The translations under genes and the position numbers were made by a program. The notes beneath the pieces are model-generated. The model saw only the letters and a list, made by a program, of their open reading frames with translations. It did not search any database and was not told the DNA's origin. From positions 1,054,001 through 1,118,000 of the forward strand of contig JADJWQ010000006.1 in NCBI GenBank assembly GCA_016716265.1: a stretch of 64,000 nucleotides of DNA. Reading direction: 5' to 3'. Every line of letters starts with the position of its first letter. The first letter of the stretch is position 1. The stretch comes from Planctomycetota bacterium (GTDB lineage: Bacteria; Planctomycetota; UBA1135; UBA2386). Positions 1 through 8,017 of the stretch are shown here, piece by piece.

Positions 1-63
1 GCTGCTGTTGTTCCACCGCGACGGCGGCTCGCGGAATGGCGGGCCGCGGAGGACGGACGATGA
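1..63 (+). CDS. 3' end of a probable ECF sigma factor gene (partial)
   Basis: Frame 1 is open from the window edge and ends at TGA 61-63, giving about 20 residues ending RRRLAEWRAAEDGR. The stop overlaps the ATG of the next gene (ATGA). The same overlap joins the sigma and anti-sigma genes at 26647, and the basic C-terminal helix fits the end of a sigma-70 region 4. The gene is cut by the window edge, so its identity is inferred from this tail and from the anti-sigma-like neighbour. Confidence 0.45.
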   Translation, partial: AAVVPPRRRLAEWRAAEDGR

Positions 64-593
64 ACTCTGATCCGCACGCCGCGCTGTGGGAGCGCGCGCA
101 CGCAGCCCTCGACGAACGGCGCGATCCGCGCATCGATCCGCGCATCGCGGAGCTCGCGGCCGACGCGCCCGAGGCGGCCGCGGAGCTGCTGGCGCTGGTC
201 GACACTCTCGACACGATCGCGGCGGCGGTGGACCGTCCTCCGCGCTGCACCGCAGCTCGATCGCGGTGGCCGCGCCAAGTCGCGACGGCCGCTGTCGCTG
301 CGCTGCTGGTCGCGGTCGGCCTGCGCACGGTCGCCCGACCTGAGGCGCCCGACGCGGGGCATCGCGAGCCGGCGCCGACGCGCGCGGCAGCGCAGAGCGC
401 GACGCGCGTCCTGAGCTGGAGCGTGGCGGTCGATTCGATCGGTGCCGGGCGGGTGAAACGGCGCGACCAGATCGGCCCGCGCGGGGCCACGCGCGAACTC
501 CGCTCGGTCGCGACGGGTCGGGAGCTGCCGGCGACCGGCCGCGTGATCGAATTCCACACGTCGGTCGCCACGAGCGCGCCACCATCACGGTGA
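60..593 (+). CDS. Anti-sigma-factor-like single-pass membrane protein
   Basis: The 177-residue product has an acidic, Ala-rich cytoplasmic N-terminus, one membrane segment at about residues 83-101 (VATAAVAALLVAVGLRTVA) and a short outer tail. This layout and the ATGA overlap with a likely sigma gene suggest an anti-sigma or sigma-regulatory protein. No zinc-binding HxxxCxxC motif is visible, so it is not a classical ZAS-domain protein. The ATG at 60 is preferred over the in-frame ATG at 36 because it overlaps the upstream stop. A small in-frame duplication (DPRIDPRI) lies near the N-terminus. The function is inferred from context. Confidence 0.6.
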   Translation: MNSDPHAALWERAHAALDERRDPRIDPRIAELAADAPEAAAELLALVDTLDTIAAAVDRPPRCTAARSRWPRQVATAAVAALLVAVGLRTVARPEAPDAGHREPAPTRAAAQSATRVLSWSVAVDSIGAGRVKRRDQIGPRGATRELRSVATGRELPATGRVIEFHTSVATSAPPSR

Positions 594-635
594 ACGCGCC
601 TGCCGAGATCAACGGACCAGACCGGAGTCGACACC

Positions 636-1550
636 ATGCACCGCCGGACGATCCTCGCTCTCCTACTGCTGCTGCACGGGCCGGCGCCCGCCCAGGACGC
701 CCCGGTGGACCCGGCGGCCCAGCAGATCCGCATCCACGACGTGCGCGACCTCGTCGAGCGCGTGAGCGGCGGTGTGGCGTCGGACGCGCGGACCGACGCG
801 GGTGCGCGGGAGCTCGTCGTCGCCGACCTCGCCACCGCGATCCGAACCTTCGTCGAGCCGGCGCTCCGCGAGGGCGAGTCGATCACGGCGGTGGGCTCGA
901 CGCACGTCGTCGTCGTCGCGCGTGCCGGACAACAGGACTGGGTCGAGCGGTTCCTCGCCCTGCAGCGGGACGCGCGGGAGACGGTCCTCGTGCTGGAGAT
1001 CCGGATCTACATGGTGCCGGCTGCGAGCTACGCGACCCTCGGACTCGAGAACGGGCCGCGCGTGTTCCAGGGCGTCGATGGGCGCATGGTCAGGATCGCA
1101 CACGACGACGTCGAGGAGGTCACGGTGGCGCGGCTCGCGGCGCTGCCGATGCACCGCGCGTCGCTGTTCGCGGGTCAGCAGCTCAAGTACGTGCAGGACT
1201 ACGAGTTCGTCGAGATCGACATGGAGGGCCGGAAGGTCCTCATCCCCGACCCGAAGATCGCGACCATCGAGGACGGCACGTGGCTCGACGGCACGCTGTC
1301 CCTGGTCGGTCCCGATACGATCGGCCTCGACCTGCGGCTGAACCTGCAGGTCGTCGAGCAGCCGTTCCCGGTGTTCGAGACGAAGTTCGGCGTCGACGGG
1401 ACCCTGAAGATCCAGCTCCCGTCGGCGACGTCCACGACCCTCGCCGCGGTCGCCGCCGTTCGGGCTGGCGACTCCATCATGTTCCCCGCACCGGCGTTCC
1501 GCGGCCGACATCCGGTGATGATCGTCTCCCCGCGCATCGGCGGTCGGTGA
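636..1550 (+). CDS. Secretin-like exported protein
   Basis: The 304-residue product starts with a clear Sec signal peptide (MHRRTILALLLLLHGPAPAQ, cut near residue 20). An N0/N1-like part follows (QIRIHDVRDLVERV, then a VGSTHVVVVARAGQ strand) and then a beta-rich part starting LVLEIRIYMV. This order resembles the periplasmic and C-terminal secretin regions of type II/III and type IV pilus secretins, but the protein is far shorter than a true secretin (over 450 residues). It may be a standalone secretin-like protein. It lies 42 nt after the anti-sigma-like gene and could be in the same transcript. Confidence 0.55.
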   Translation: MHRRTILALLLLLHGPAPAQDAPVDPAAQQIRIHDVRDLVERVSGGVASDARTDAGARELVVADLATAIRTFVEPALREGESITAVGSTHVVVVARAGQQDWVERFLALQRDARETVLVLEIRIYMVPAASYATLGLENGPRVFQGVDGRMVRIAHDDVEEVTVARLAALPMHRASLFAGQQLKYVQDYEFVEIDMEGRKVLIPDPKIATIEDGTWLDGTLSLVGPDTIGLDLRLNLQVVEQPFPVFETKFGVDGTLKIQLPSATSTTLAAVAAVRAGDSIMFPAPAFRGRHPVMIVSPRIGGR

Positions 1551-1560
1551 GCCCCCCCGC

Positions 1561-1598
1561 CGCCTGATGTAAAAATCGTACGCGGTACGGATCGGAAG
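1561..1598 (-). repeat. Dispersed 32-bp terminator-like repeat, copy 1
   Basis: The core at 1567-1598 is identical over 32 bp to copy 2 at 2047-2078, and the five bases before it (cgcct) also match. On the minus strand it reads CGTAC-CGC-GTACG followed by ATTTTT, a short hairpin with a T tail. Here it lies between two plus-strand genes, so its orientation does not suit either of them as a terminator. It ends 2 nt before the ATG of the BamE-like gene. Confidence 0.75.
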
Positions 1599-1600
1599 CC

Positions 1601-2032
1601 ATGAACAGACTGCTCCCGACTCTCGGCCTGCTCGCGCTGGCGGCAGGCATCCTCCCTGGTTGCGTGCTGTCGATCGGTGGCACGTACCGGGGGCCATTCG
1701 ACTCCGACTCGAACGCCCAGGCGGTCCGCCGCGAGGCGCGCAACCGGCTCGGCGAGCTCGCGCTCGGCATGACGCGCGCGGACGTCGACACCGTGATGGG
1801 CACCGAGCCCGTCTACCTGAGCCGCGAGATCGGTTGGGTGGATCGGCCCTTCCGCACGAGCCGCTACACCGACACCGCCGGCCGCGAGATCACGGTGCTG
1901 GCCTACTACACGGACCTGCGCCGCGCCGACGACCGGATCACCGACGACGAGCTGACACCGGTCGCGCTCGCCGACGGCCGCGTCATCGGCTGGGGACGCG
2001 ACTTCGCGCTACCGCCACCGCGCGCCGACTGA
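1601..2032 (+). CDS. BamE/SmpA-like outer-membrane lipoprotein
   Basis: The 143-residue product has a lipoprotein signal peptide with lipobox LPGC (Cys about residue 21). A domain beginning RLGELALGMTRADVDTVMG matches the G-M-T-xx-x-V...G pattern of BamE/SmpA-fold proteins, followed by a strand carrying ITVLAYYTD. BamE is an accessory lipoprotein of the Omp85 assembly machine. The next gene, which is convergent, encodes an Omp85 barrel, and this makes a role at the outer membrane plausible. Assignment rests on the lipobox and short fold signature; BamE function itself is an inference. Confidence 0.6.
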   Translation: MNRLLPTLGLLALAAGILPGCVLSIGGTYRGPFDSDSNAQAVRREARNRLGELALGMTRADVDTVMGTEPVYLSREIGWVDRPFRTSRYTDTAGREITVLAYYTDLRRADDRITDDELTPVALADGRVIGWGRDFALPPPRAD

Positions 2033-2040
2033 CGACCGCC

Positions 2041-2078
2041 CGCCTCATGTAAAAATCGTACGCGGTACGGATCGGAAG
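2041..2078 (-). repeat. Dispersed 32-bp terminator-like repeat, copy 2
   Basis: The core at 2047-2078 is identical to copy 1. Read on the minus strand it starts directly after the TGA stop (2081-2079) of the Omp85 gene and forms CGTAC-CGC-GTACG plus a T5 run. It is well placed to act as the rho-independent terminator of that gene. Confidence 0.75.
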
Positions 2079-3419
2079 TCAGAAGGGGAGGCCGTAGCTG
2101 ATGGTGAGGTTGCGGTCTTCGTCGGAGAAGCCGACGTCGACGCGGAACAGGGCGAGGCGCTCGAGGTGGAAGCGGAGGCCGATGCCGAAGCTGTCGCGGA
2201 CGGTCGCCGTGGACAGGTCGTCGAACGCGTGGGCGACCGAGCCGACGTCGTAGAACAGGGCGGCACCGACGCGCTCGACGCGGATCCGGTCGGTGATCGG
2301 GAAGCCGCGGGGCGAGAACCAGAACCGGTACTCGGCGGAACCGTGCCAATAGGCGCGGTCGGTGAAACGGCCGTTGATGTAGCCGCGCAGCGTGCGACTG
2401 CCGCCGAGGCTCGGTAATGCGTAGAACGGCAGCTCGCCGATCGTCGCACCGGTGGCGAACGCGAACGCGATCGTGTCCGTCGGCGGGTTCTCCTCACCGG
2501 GCGATCCGCCGTTGTGGAACGGCGACGGCACCGGCACGACCTGCGTCACCTCGATGCCGACGATCGCGCCGGCATCGCCCGAACTCTGCAGCGGCGCGAA
2601 CCGCGCGCTGGCGCCCACCGTCGTTCCCGCATAGGGGCTGTGCTGGCTGTCGCGCGTGTTCCACTCGAGCCCGGCGCTCAGCCACAGGAAACCCTGCTCG
2701 TCGCCGGCGTCGACGAGGCTCGGGAACACGGCGCCGGTCGTCGGCACGTCGCTGACGCGGCCGCCGGCGAGGTCGTGGTACTCGCCTGCGATCCCGAGGC
2801 TGCCGATCCAGTCGCCAGCCATCTCGAACAGCGTCTCCTGACGGGTCAGGCCGAGCTCCCAGACGTCGTCGGTGTAGCTGGTCTCGTCGCCCGACACGGT
2901 GTCCGCACCGAGCCCGAAGAACCGGCGCGTCAGCGTGCGCTCGTAGCCCGCGGACGCCTGCCAGAACGAGCGCTCCTCCTGGAGCACACCGCCCTCGGGC
3001 AGCTCGAGATGGTGCATGAAGCGCCGCCACGCGATGCGGTAGCGCTGCTGCCCCTCGGTCGTGTAGCTGAGGAAGATCCCCGCGAACTCGCGACGCCGCT
3101 GGTTGCGGAAGTCGATGTCGGTCAGCACGAGCCCGCCGCCGACGCCGATGTCGGGCTCCGCGAACACCTGCGGCGCGACGAAGGTCGTGACCCACAGCCG
3201 CTCGAGCGGGTCGCCCGGGACGATGCGACCCTCGGGCACGTAGCGCCAGCGGGCCGGATGCGGCAGGTCGTCGGGCAGCTCCGGGCGCGCGATGCTGCCG
3301 TCGGGGCCGATGCCGGCGGTCGGGTCGAACGCGCGGCGGCCGGGATCCTGGGCGAGCAGGTCGGAGCCGGCCGCGGCGAGCGACAAGCTGACGATCCAGA
3401 GCGGGCGGAGCGAAGACAT
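2079..3419 (-). CDS. Omp85/BamA-family outer-membrane barrel protein
   Basis: The 446-residue product has a signal peptide (MSSLRPLWIVSLSLAAAGSDLLAQ) and then beta-strand-rich sequence. The motif GGSRTLRGYINGRF contains the (V/L)RG(F/Y) signature of the Omp85 barrel lid loop. The protein ends in ...ISYGLPF with a C-terminal Phe, as in BamA/TamA beta-signals. No POTRA repeats are evident, so it is a barrel with a short periplasmic part rather than a full BamA. It may insert or export surface proteins or lipids. ATG 3419 is chosen because the signal peptide starts there; an upstream in-frame ATG at 3503 would add 28 polar residues. Confidence 0.8.
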   Translation of the reverse strand: MSSLRPLWIVSLSLAAAGSDLLAQDPGRRAFDPTAGIGPDGSIARPELPDDLPHPARWRYVPEGRIVPGDPLERLWVTTFVAPQVFAEPDIGVGGGLVLTDIDFRNQRRREFAGIFLSYTTEGQQRYRIAWRRFMHHLELPEGGVLQEERSFWQASAGYERTLTRRFFGLGADTVSGDETSYTDDVWELGLTRQETLFEMAGDWIGSLGIAGEYHDLAGGRVSDVPTTGAVFPSLVDAGDEQGFLWLSAGLEWNTRDSQHSPYAGTTVGASARFAPLQSSGDAGAIVGIEVTQVVPVPSPFHNGGSPGEENPPTDTIAFAFATGATIGELPFYALPSLGGSRTLRGYINGRFTDRAYWHGSAEYRFWFSPRGFPITDRIRVERVGAALFYDVGSVAHAFDDLSTATVRDSFGIGLRFHLERLALFRVDVGFSDEDRNLTISYGLPF

Positions 3420-3589
3420 CGGGGCGGCGGTTCGCGCGGGTGGCGGCGCAGGATGCCCGCCGACGTCGCGCCGCGCCAATCCCGATCGGGCAGAGTCTCG
3501 CACTTCCGCACCGCCTCACGTGCGACGACACTGGGCGGCATCCGGGTGGCGCACGGACGCGCCGCGACGACGGGGGCTCCGGTGCCGCC

Positions 3590-4156
3590 ATGGCTGGACT
3601 CGACGAGACCCGACTGTGCGAGCTGATCCGCGCCGGTGACCAGCTCTGGCAACGCCACCGCGAGCGCTGCCGCGGCGCGTTCCACGGCTTCGTGCCGTCG
3701 GACGCGCGCGACGTCCACGACCGGCTGGCCGCGCTGCGCGCGCGCTGCGCGACGTTCGTCGAGCTCGGCAGCGGCGCGGGGACCAACACGGTCATCGCCG
3801 ATCTGCTCGGCTACGAGGCGGTCGGCATCGAGATCGAGCCGTGGCTGTGCCGCGCCGCCGAGGAGCTCGCCGAGCAATTCGGTTCGGGCGCGCGCTTCGT
3901 GCAGGGCTCGTTCCTGCCGCGCGGCTTCCGGATCGACGACCTGCTCGATCCCGACTTCCACGTCACGTATGACGACAGCGCGCCGGCCTGGGACGACCTC
4001 GACCACGAGCTCGCCGACTTCGATGTCGTCTACGCGTTCCCGTGGCCCGGCGAGGAGGCGTTGTTCGACGCGCTGATCGACGAGTACGGCCGGCCGGGTC
4101 AGCTGCTCCTCACGTGGCACGCGGAGTCCGGCTTCCGCGAGCGGATCGTGCGCTGA
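3590..4156 (+). CDS. Class I SAM-dependent methyltransferase-like protein
   Basis: The 188-residue product carries a Rossmann methyltransferase motif I (FVELGSGAGTNTVIADLLG), then YEAVGIEIEP whose acidic residues would bind the SAM ribose. DFDVVYAFPWPGEE takes the place of motif IV. The substrate is unknown. It is short but covers the core fold. ATG 3590 begins a hydrophilic helix immediately before motif I; longer in-frame starts give only low-complexity sequence. It is divergent from the Omp85 gene, with 170 bp between their starts. Confidence 0.7.
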   Translation: MAGLDETRLCELIRAGDQLWQRHRERCRGAFHGFVPSDARDVHDRLAALRARCATFVELGSGAGTNTVIADLLGYEAVGIEIEPWLCRAAEELAEQFGSGARFVQGSFLPRGFRIDDLLDPDFHVTYDDSAPAWDDLDHELADFDVVYAFPWPGEEALFDALIDEYGRPGQLLLTWHAESGFRERIVR

Positions 4157-4204
4157 TGGGCACGGGGTGCGACATGCAGCCGCCCGGATCCACCGCGTCG
4201 TGAG

Positions 4205-4210
4205 TAGACT
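4205..4210 (+). promoter_or_regulatory. TAGACT box, possible -10 element
   Basis: A TAGACT hexamer ends 22 nt before ATG 4233. It is one of many TAnnnT boxes found shortly upstream of genes in this window. No convincing -35 is visible. Confidence 0.3.
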
Positions 4211-4232
4211 CTGGTGCCTCGCGTTCACCGCC

Positions 4233-5438
4233 ATGCACCCCCCACCGAGCCTCGAGGGCGTCGAGATCGCCGTGACCGGCCGCCTCGCGTCGATGACGCG
4301 GGACGACGCGGTCCGTGCGATCGAGGAGCGCGGTGGACGCTACGTCGAGATTCCGTCCGTGACGACGGATCTGCTCGTCGTCGGCTCCGAGGGCTGGCCC
4401 CTCCAGCGTGACGGCCGACTGACCCGCGCACTCCACCACGCGCGCGAGCTCGAGCAGATGGGCTGCGAGATCCGTATCGTCGACGAGTTCGAGTTCCTGA
4501 TCGAAGCCGACCTCCCCGAGCAGCAAGCCGGGCTGCGACGGCTCTACACGACCGAGCAGCTCGCACGGATCCTGGAGCTGCCGATCGCCCGGCTGCGGTC
4601 CTTCGTCCGCCGCGGTCTGGTCCGCCCAGCGCGCGTCGTGCGCCGCCTGTGCTACTTCGACTTCACCCAGGTCGCACGCGCCCGCGCATTGGTCGGCCTC
4701 CTCGAGCAGGGCGTGACCGTCCAGGACATCCGCCGCAGCATTGGCAGGCTGGAGCGCTGGCTGCCGGACGCCGCCAGCAACGCGCTGTCGCAGCTCGCGC
4801 TGATCGAGCGCGGGCGCCGGCTCGTCGTCCGCCTCGACGACGGCAGCCTCGTGGAGCCGAGCGGCCAGCTACGCTTCGGTTTCGCCGACGACACGATCGC
4901 GGCGGAGGCCGCCGCACTGGCGAGGCCACCGGCCTTGCCCGTGCCGCCACGGCGCACCGGCCCGCAGGACGCGCAGGATTGGTTCGCGGTGGGCCTCGCC
5001 GCCGAGGACGAGGGCGATCTCGAGCGCGCGGCCGAGGCCTACCACCTCGCGCAGCTCGCGAACGGCCCCCAGCCGGAGATCAGCTTCAACCTCGGCAATG
5101 CACTGCACGGGCTCGACCGCATCGCCGAGGCGGCACAGCGCTACGCGGTCGCCGTCGAGCTCGATCCGGAGTACGTCGAGGCCTGGAACAACCTCGGCAA
5201 TGCGCTCGGTGAGCTCGGCCGGTACGACGATGCCGTCGCGGCCTACCAACGCGCACTGGCCCTCGAGCCTCGCTACGCGGACGCGCACTTCAATCTCGCC
5301 GAGACGCTCCAGCAGCTCGAGCGCTTCGAGGACGCCGAGCGGCACTGGCGCGCCTACCTCGCCGAGTCGCCCCACGCGAGCGACCGCGCCTACGTCGAAC
5401 GCATGCTGCGCGAGTGCACGGTGCGGTCGCAGGCCTGA
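4233..5438 (+). CDS. BRCT domain - MerR-like HTH - TPR fusion protein
   Basis: The 401-residue protein has three parts. Residues about 5-90 are a BRCT-like domain (LEGVEIAVTGRLASMTRDDA, then TDLLVVGSEGW), the kind found at the end of NAD-dependent ligase and in DNA-damage proteins. Residues about 105-175 resemble a MerR winged helix (YTTEQLARILELPIARLRSFVRRGLV, then a FDFTQVARARALVGLLEQG helix). Residues about 260-390 are TPR repeats (FNLGNALHGLDRIAEAAQRY; AWNNLGNALGELGRYDDAVA; HFNLAETLQQLERFEDAERH). It may link DNA binding to protein assembly. ATG 4233 starts just before the BRCT fold. Confidence 0.8.
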   Translation: MHPPPSLEGVEIAVTGRLASMTRDDAVRAIEERGGRYVEIPSVTTDLLVVGSEGWPLQRDGRLTRALHHARELEQMGCEIRIVDEFEFLIEADLPEQQAGLRRLYTTEQLARILELPIARLRSFVRRGLVRPARVVRRLCYFDFTQVARARALVGLLEQGVTVQDIRRSIGRLERWLPDAASNALSQLALIERGRRLVVRLDDGSLVEPSGQLRFGFADDTIAAEAAALARPPALPVPPRRTGPQDAQDWFAVGLAAEDEGDLERAAEAYHLAQLANGPQPEISFNLGNALHGLDRIAEAAQRYAVAVELDPEYVEAWNNLGNALGELGRYDDAVAAYQRALALEPRYADAHFNLAETLQQLERFEDAERHWRAYLAESPHASDRAYVERMLRECTVRSQA

Positions 5439-5445
5439 CCCGCGG

Positions 5446-7869
5446 TCAGAGCGAGCCGCCCTGCTTGCGGAACTTCGCGAACGCCTGCGCCAGGGCGCTC
5501 GGCGGCTCCGGCTCGTCGCGCTGCGCTCGCTGCGGTGCCCCGCGCCGATCGCCGCGGTCGCGACCGCCTCGCTCCGGCCGGCCACCGCGCTGCGCCGCGC
5601 CCCGCTCCGCGCCACCGCGCTCGCCGCGGGCGCTCCGCTCACCGCCACGCCGCGGCGCCTCGCCCGGCTCGTCGCCCATCCGCATCGTCAGCGCGATGCG
5701 CTGCCGCTCGAGATCGACCTCGAGCACCTTCACCTTGACGACCTGGCCGGCCCGCACCACCGCGCGCGGATCCTGCACGAAGTCCTCGCTGATGCGGCTG
5801 ACGTGCACGAGCCCGTCCTGGTGCACGCCGAGATCGACGAACGCACCGAAGTTCGTCACGTTCGACACCACCCCCTCGAGCACCATGCCGGGCTTCAGGT
5901 CGGCGAGCTCCTCGACACCCTCCTGGAACGTCGCCGTCGTCCACTCCGGACGCGGGTCGCGCCCCGGCTTCTCCAGCTCGGCCAGGATGTCGGCGACGGT
6001 CGGCTCGCCGAAGCGGTCGTCGGCGAACTCGCGCGGGTCGAGCGAGCGGAGGAACGCGCCGTCGCCGACCAGCGTGGCGACCGGCCGCCCGGTGCGCTGC
6101 TCGATGCGCCGCACGACGTCGTAGGCCTCCGGGTGCACCGCCGAACCGTCGAGCGGGTCGGCGCCACCGCGGATGCGGAGGAAGCCGGCGGCCTGCTCGA
6201 ACGCCTTCGGACCGAGCCGCGGCACGTCGAGCAGCTCGGCGCGCCGCTGGAACGCGCCACGTTCGTCACGGCGCGCCACGATGTTGCGCGCGATGGTCGG
6301 CGTCAGCCCGGCGACGTGCGCCAGCAGCGACGGCGACGCCGTGTTCACATCGACGCCGACGCGGTTCACGCAGTCCTCGACGACCGCCCCGAGCGAGCGC
6401 GCGAGCCGACCCTGGTCGACGTCGTGCTGGTACTGGCCGACGCCGATCGCCTTCGGCTCGATCTTGACGAGCTCCGCGAGCGGATCCTGCAATCGCCGCG
6501 CGATCGACACCGCCCCGCGCAGCGACACGTCGAGCCCGGGCAGCTCCTCGCTGGCGACCTCCGACGCGGAGTAGACCGACGCGCCCGCCTCGCTCGTCAC
6601 GACCTTCTCGATGCGGCGCTCGCCACCGAGGCGCTGCAGCAGCTTGACGACGCAGCGGTCCGTCTCGCGCGAGCCGGTGCCGTTGCCGACGCTGATCAGC
6701 GTCACGTCGTGCTCGCGCACGAGCTGCGCGAGCCGCTCGAGCGTGCCCTCGACGTCCTCGCGCGGCGGCGTCGGGTAGACGGTGTCGGTCGCGAGCACCT
6801 TGCCGGTCTCGTCGACCACGGCGACCTTGACGCCGGTCCGCAGGCCGGGGTCGAGCCCGAGGATGCGGCGCGGCCCGGCGGGTGCCTGCAACAGCAGGTC
6901 GTGCAGGTTGCCGGCGAACACGCGGATCGCCTCCTCCTCGGCGCGCTCGCGCAGCGCCGCGAGCAGATCGGTCTCGATCCGCAATGCGATGCGGGCGCGC
7001 CACGCGACGCGCGCCGTGTCGAGCAGCCATCCGTCGGCCGGGCGGCCCTCGGCGCGGATGCCGAAGCGCTCGCACACCTTCGCGACGCAGGTGCCGGTCG
7101 AGTCGGCGGCGAGGTCATCGTCGTCCGGCGTCAACCGCAGGGCGATGCGCAGGATGTTCTCGCGACGCCCCCGCAGGAATGCCAATGCGCGGTGCGACGG
7201 CACATCGCGGAGCGGCTCGGCGTGGTCGAACCAGTCGCGGAACTTGCGCCCCTCGAGCTCACGACTCGGGTCGGCGAGGCGCGAGCGCAGCTCGGCGCGC
7301 CGCTCGACGTGGCCGCGCAGCACGCGCGCGAGCTCGGGGTCCTCGGCGAACTGCTCGATCAGCACGTGCCGCGCGCCGTCGAGCGCGGCGTCGACGTCCG
7401 GCACCTCGCGCTCGGCGTCGACGAACTGCGCCGCGAATGCGATCGGGTCGAGCGTCGGGTCCTGCAGCAGCGCGTCGGCGAGCGGCCCGAGCCCGCGCTC
7501 GCGAGCGATCTGCGCCTTCGTCCGCCGCTTCGGCTTGAACGGCAGGTAGAGGTCCTCGAGCCGCGTCTTCGTGTCGGCCGCGCAGATCGCCGCGCGCAGC
7601 TCGGGCGTCAGCAGCCCCTGCTCCTCGATCGTCCGCAGCACCGTCGCGCGCCGCTCCTCGAGCTCGCGCAGGTAGCCGAGGCGCTCCTCGAGCGTCCGCA
7701 GTTGCACGTCGTCGAGCCCACCGGTCACCTCCTTCCGGTAGCGCGCGATGAACGGAACGGTGGCGCCCTCGTCGAGGAGTCGCACGGTCGCCTCCACCTG
7801 CTGCGCGCGCACGCCGAGTTCGCGGGCGAGCTGCGCCTCGATCGCGGGAGTCGCGGTCACATCGGTCAT
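5446..7869 (-). CDS. tex: Tex family RNA-binding transcription accessory protein
   Basis: The 807-residue product matches Tex throughout. The N-terminal helical part contains TVPFIARYRKEVTGGLDDVQ and EDLYLPFKPKRRTKAQIARE. The YqgF/RNase H-like domain begins RILGLDPGLRTGVKVAVVDE. A helix-hairpin-helix region includes NIVARRDERGAFQRRAEL. The S1 RNA-binding domain at about residues 650-725 starts LKPGMVLEGVVSNVTNFGAF. Tex binds nucleic acids and the RNA polymerase machinery. An added Arg/Gly-rich tail of about 70 residues follows the S1 domain, as in many RNA-binding proteins. It converges on the TPR gene with 7 nt between the stops. Confidence 0.95.
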   Translation of the reverse strand: MTDVTATPAIEAQLARELGVRAQQVEATVRLLDEGATVPFIARYRKEVTGGLDDVQLRTLEERLGYLRELEERRATVLRTIEEQGLLTPELRAAICAADTKTRLEDLYLPFKPKRRTKAQIARERGLGPLADALLQDPTLDPIAFAAQFVDAEREVPDVDAALDGARHVLIEQFAEDPELARVLRGHVERRAELRSRLADPSRELEGRKFRDWFDHAEPLRDVPSHRALAFLRGRRENILRIALRLTPDDDDLAADSTGTCVAKVCERFGIRAEGRPADGWLLDTARVAWRARIALRIETDLLAALRERAEEEAIRVFAGNLHDLLLQAPAGPRRILGLDPGLRTGVKVAVVDETGKVLATDTVYPTPPREDVEGTLERLAQLVREHDVTLISVGNGTGSRETDRCVVKLLQRLGGERRIEKVVTSEAGASVYSASEVASEELPGLDVSLRGAVSIARRLQDPLAELVKIEPKAIGVGQYQHDVDQGRLARSLGAVVEDCVNRVGVDVNTASPSLLAHVAGLTPTIARNIVARRDERGAFQRRAELLDVPRLGPKAFEQAAGFLRIRGGADPLDGSAVHPEAYDVVRRIEQRTGRPVATLVGDGAFLRSLDPREFADDRFGEPTVADILAELEKPGRDPRPEWTTATFQEGVEELADLKPGMVLEGVVSNVTNFGAFVDLGVHQDGLVHVSRISEDFVQDPRAVVRAGQVVKVKVLEVDLERQRIALTMRMGDEPGEAPRRGGERSARGERGGAERGAAQRGGRPERGGRDRGDRRGAPQRAQRDEPEPPSALAQAFAKFRKQGGSL

Positions 7870-8000
7870 GGCGCGAAGCCTCGCGATCCGCGGCGCGAAT
7901 GCAAGGTGCGGGTGCGACCGTCCTGGCCGACGCGTGCGGGAGACGCGAACCGTACGGACGACCGCCAGTCACGGGCTTCGCGCGCCGGCGGCTGCCGCGC

Positions 8001-8006
8001 TATCGT
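8001..8006 (+). promoter_or_regulatory. TATCGT box, possible -10 element
   Basis: The box ends 11 nt before ATG 8018. If it is a -10, transcription would start within a few bases of the start codon. No Shine-Dalgarno is visible. Confidence 0.35.
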
Positions 8007-8017
8007 GGAGTTCCACC

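Noticed and set aside
1590..1598. GATCGGAAG in the dispersed repeat looks like the start of an Illumina adapter
   Set aside because: Only nine bases match and the following bases (CC or TCA) do not continue the adapter sequence. The repeat also has independent structure.
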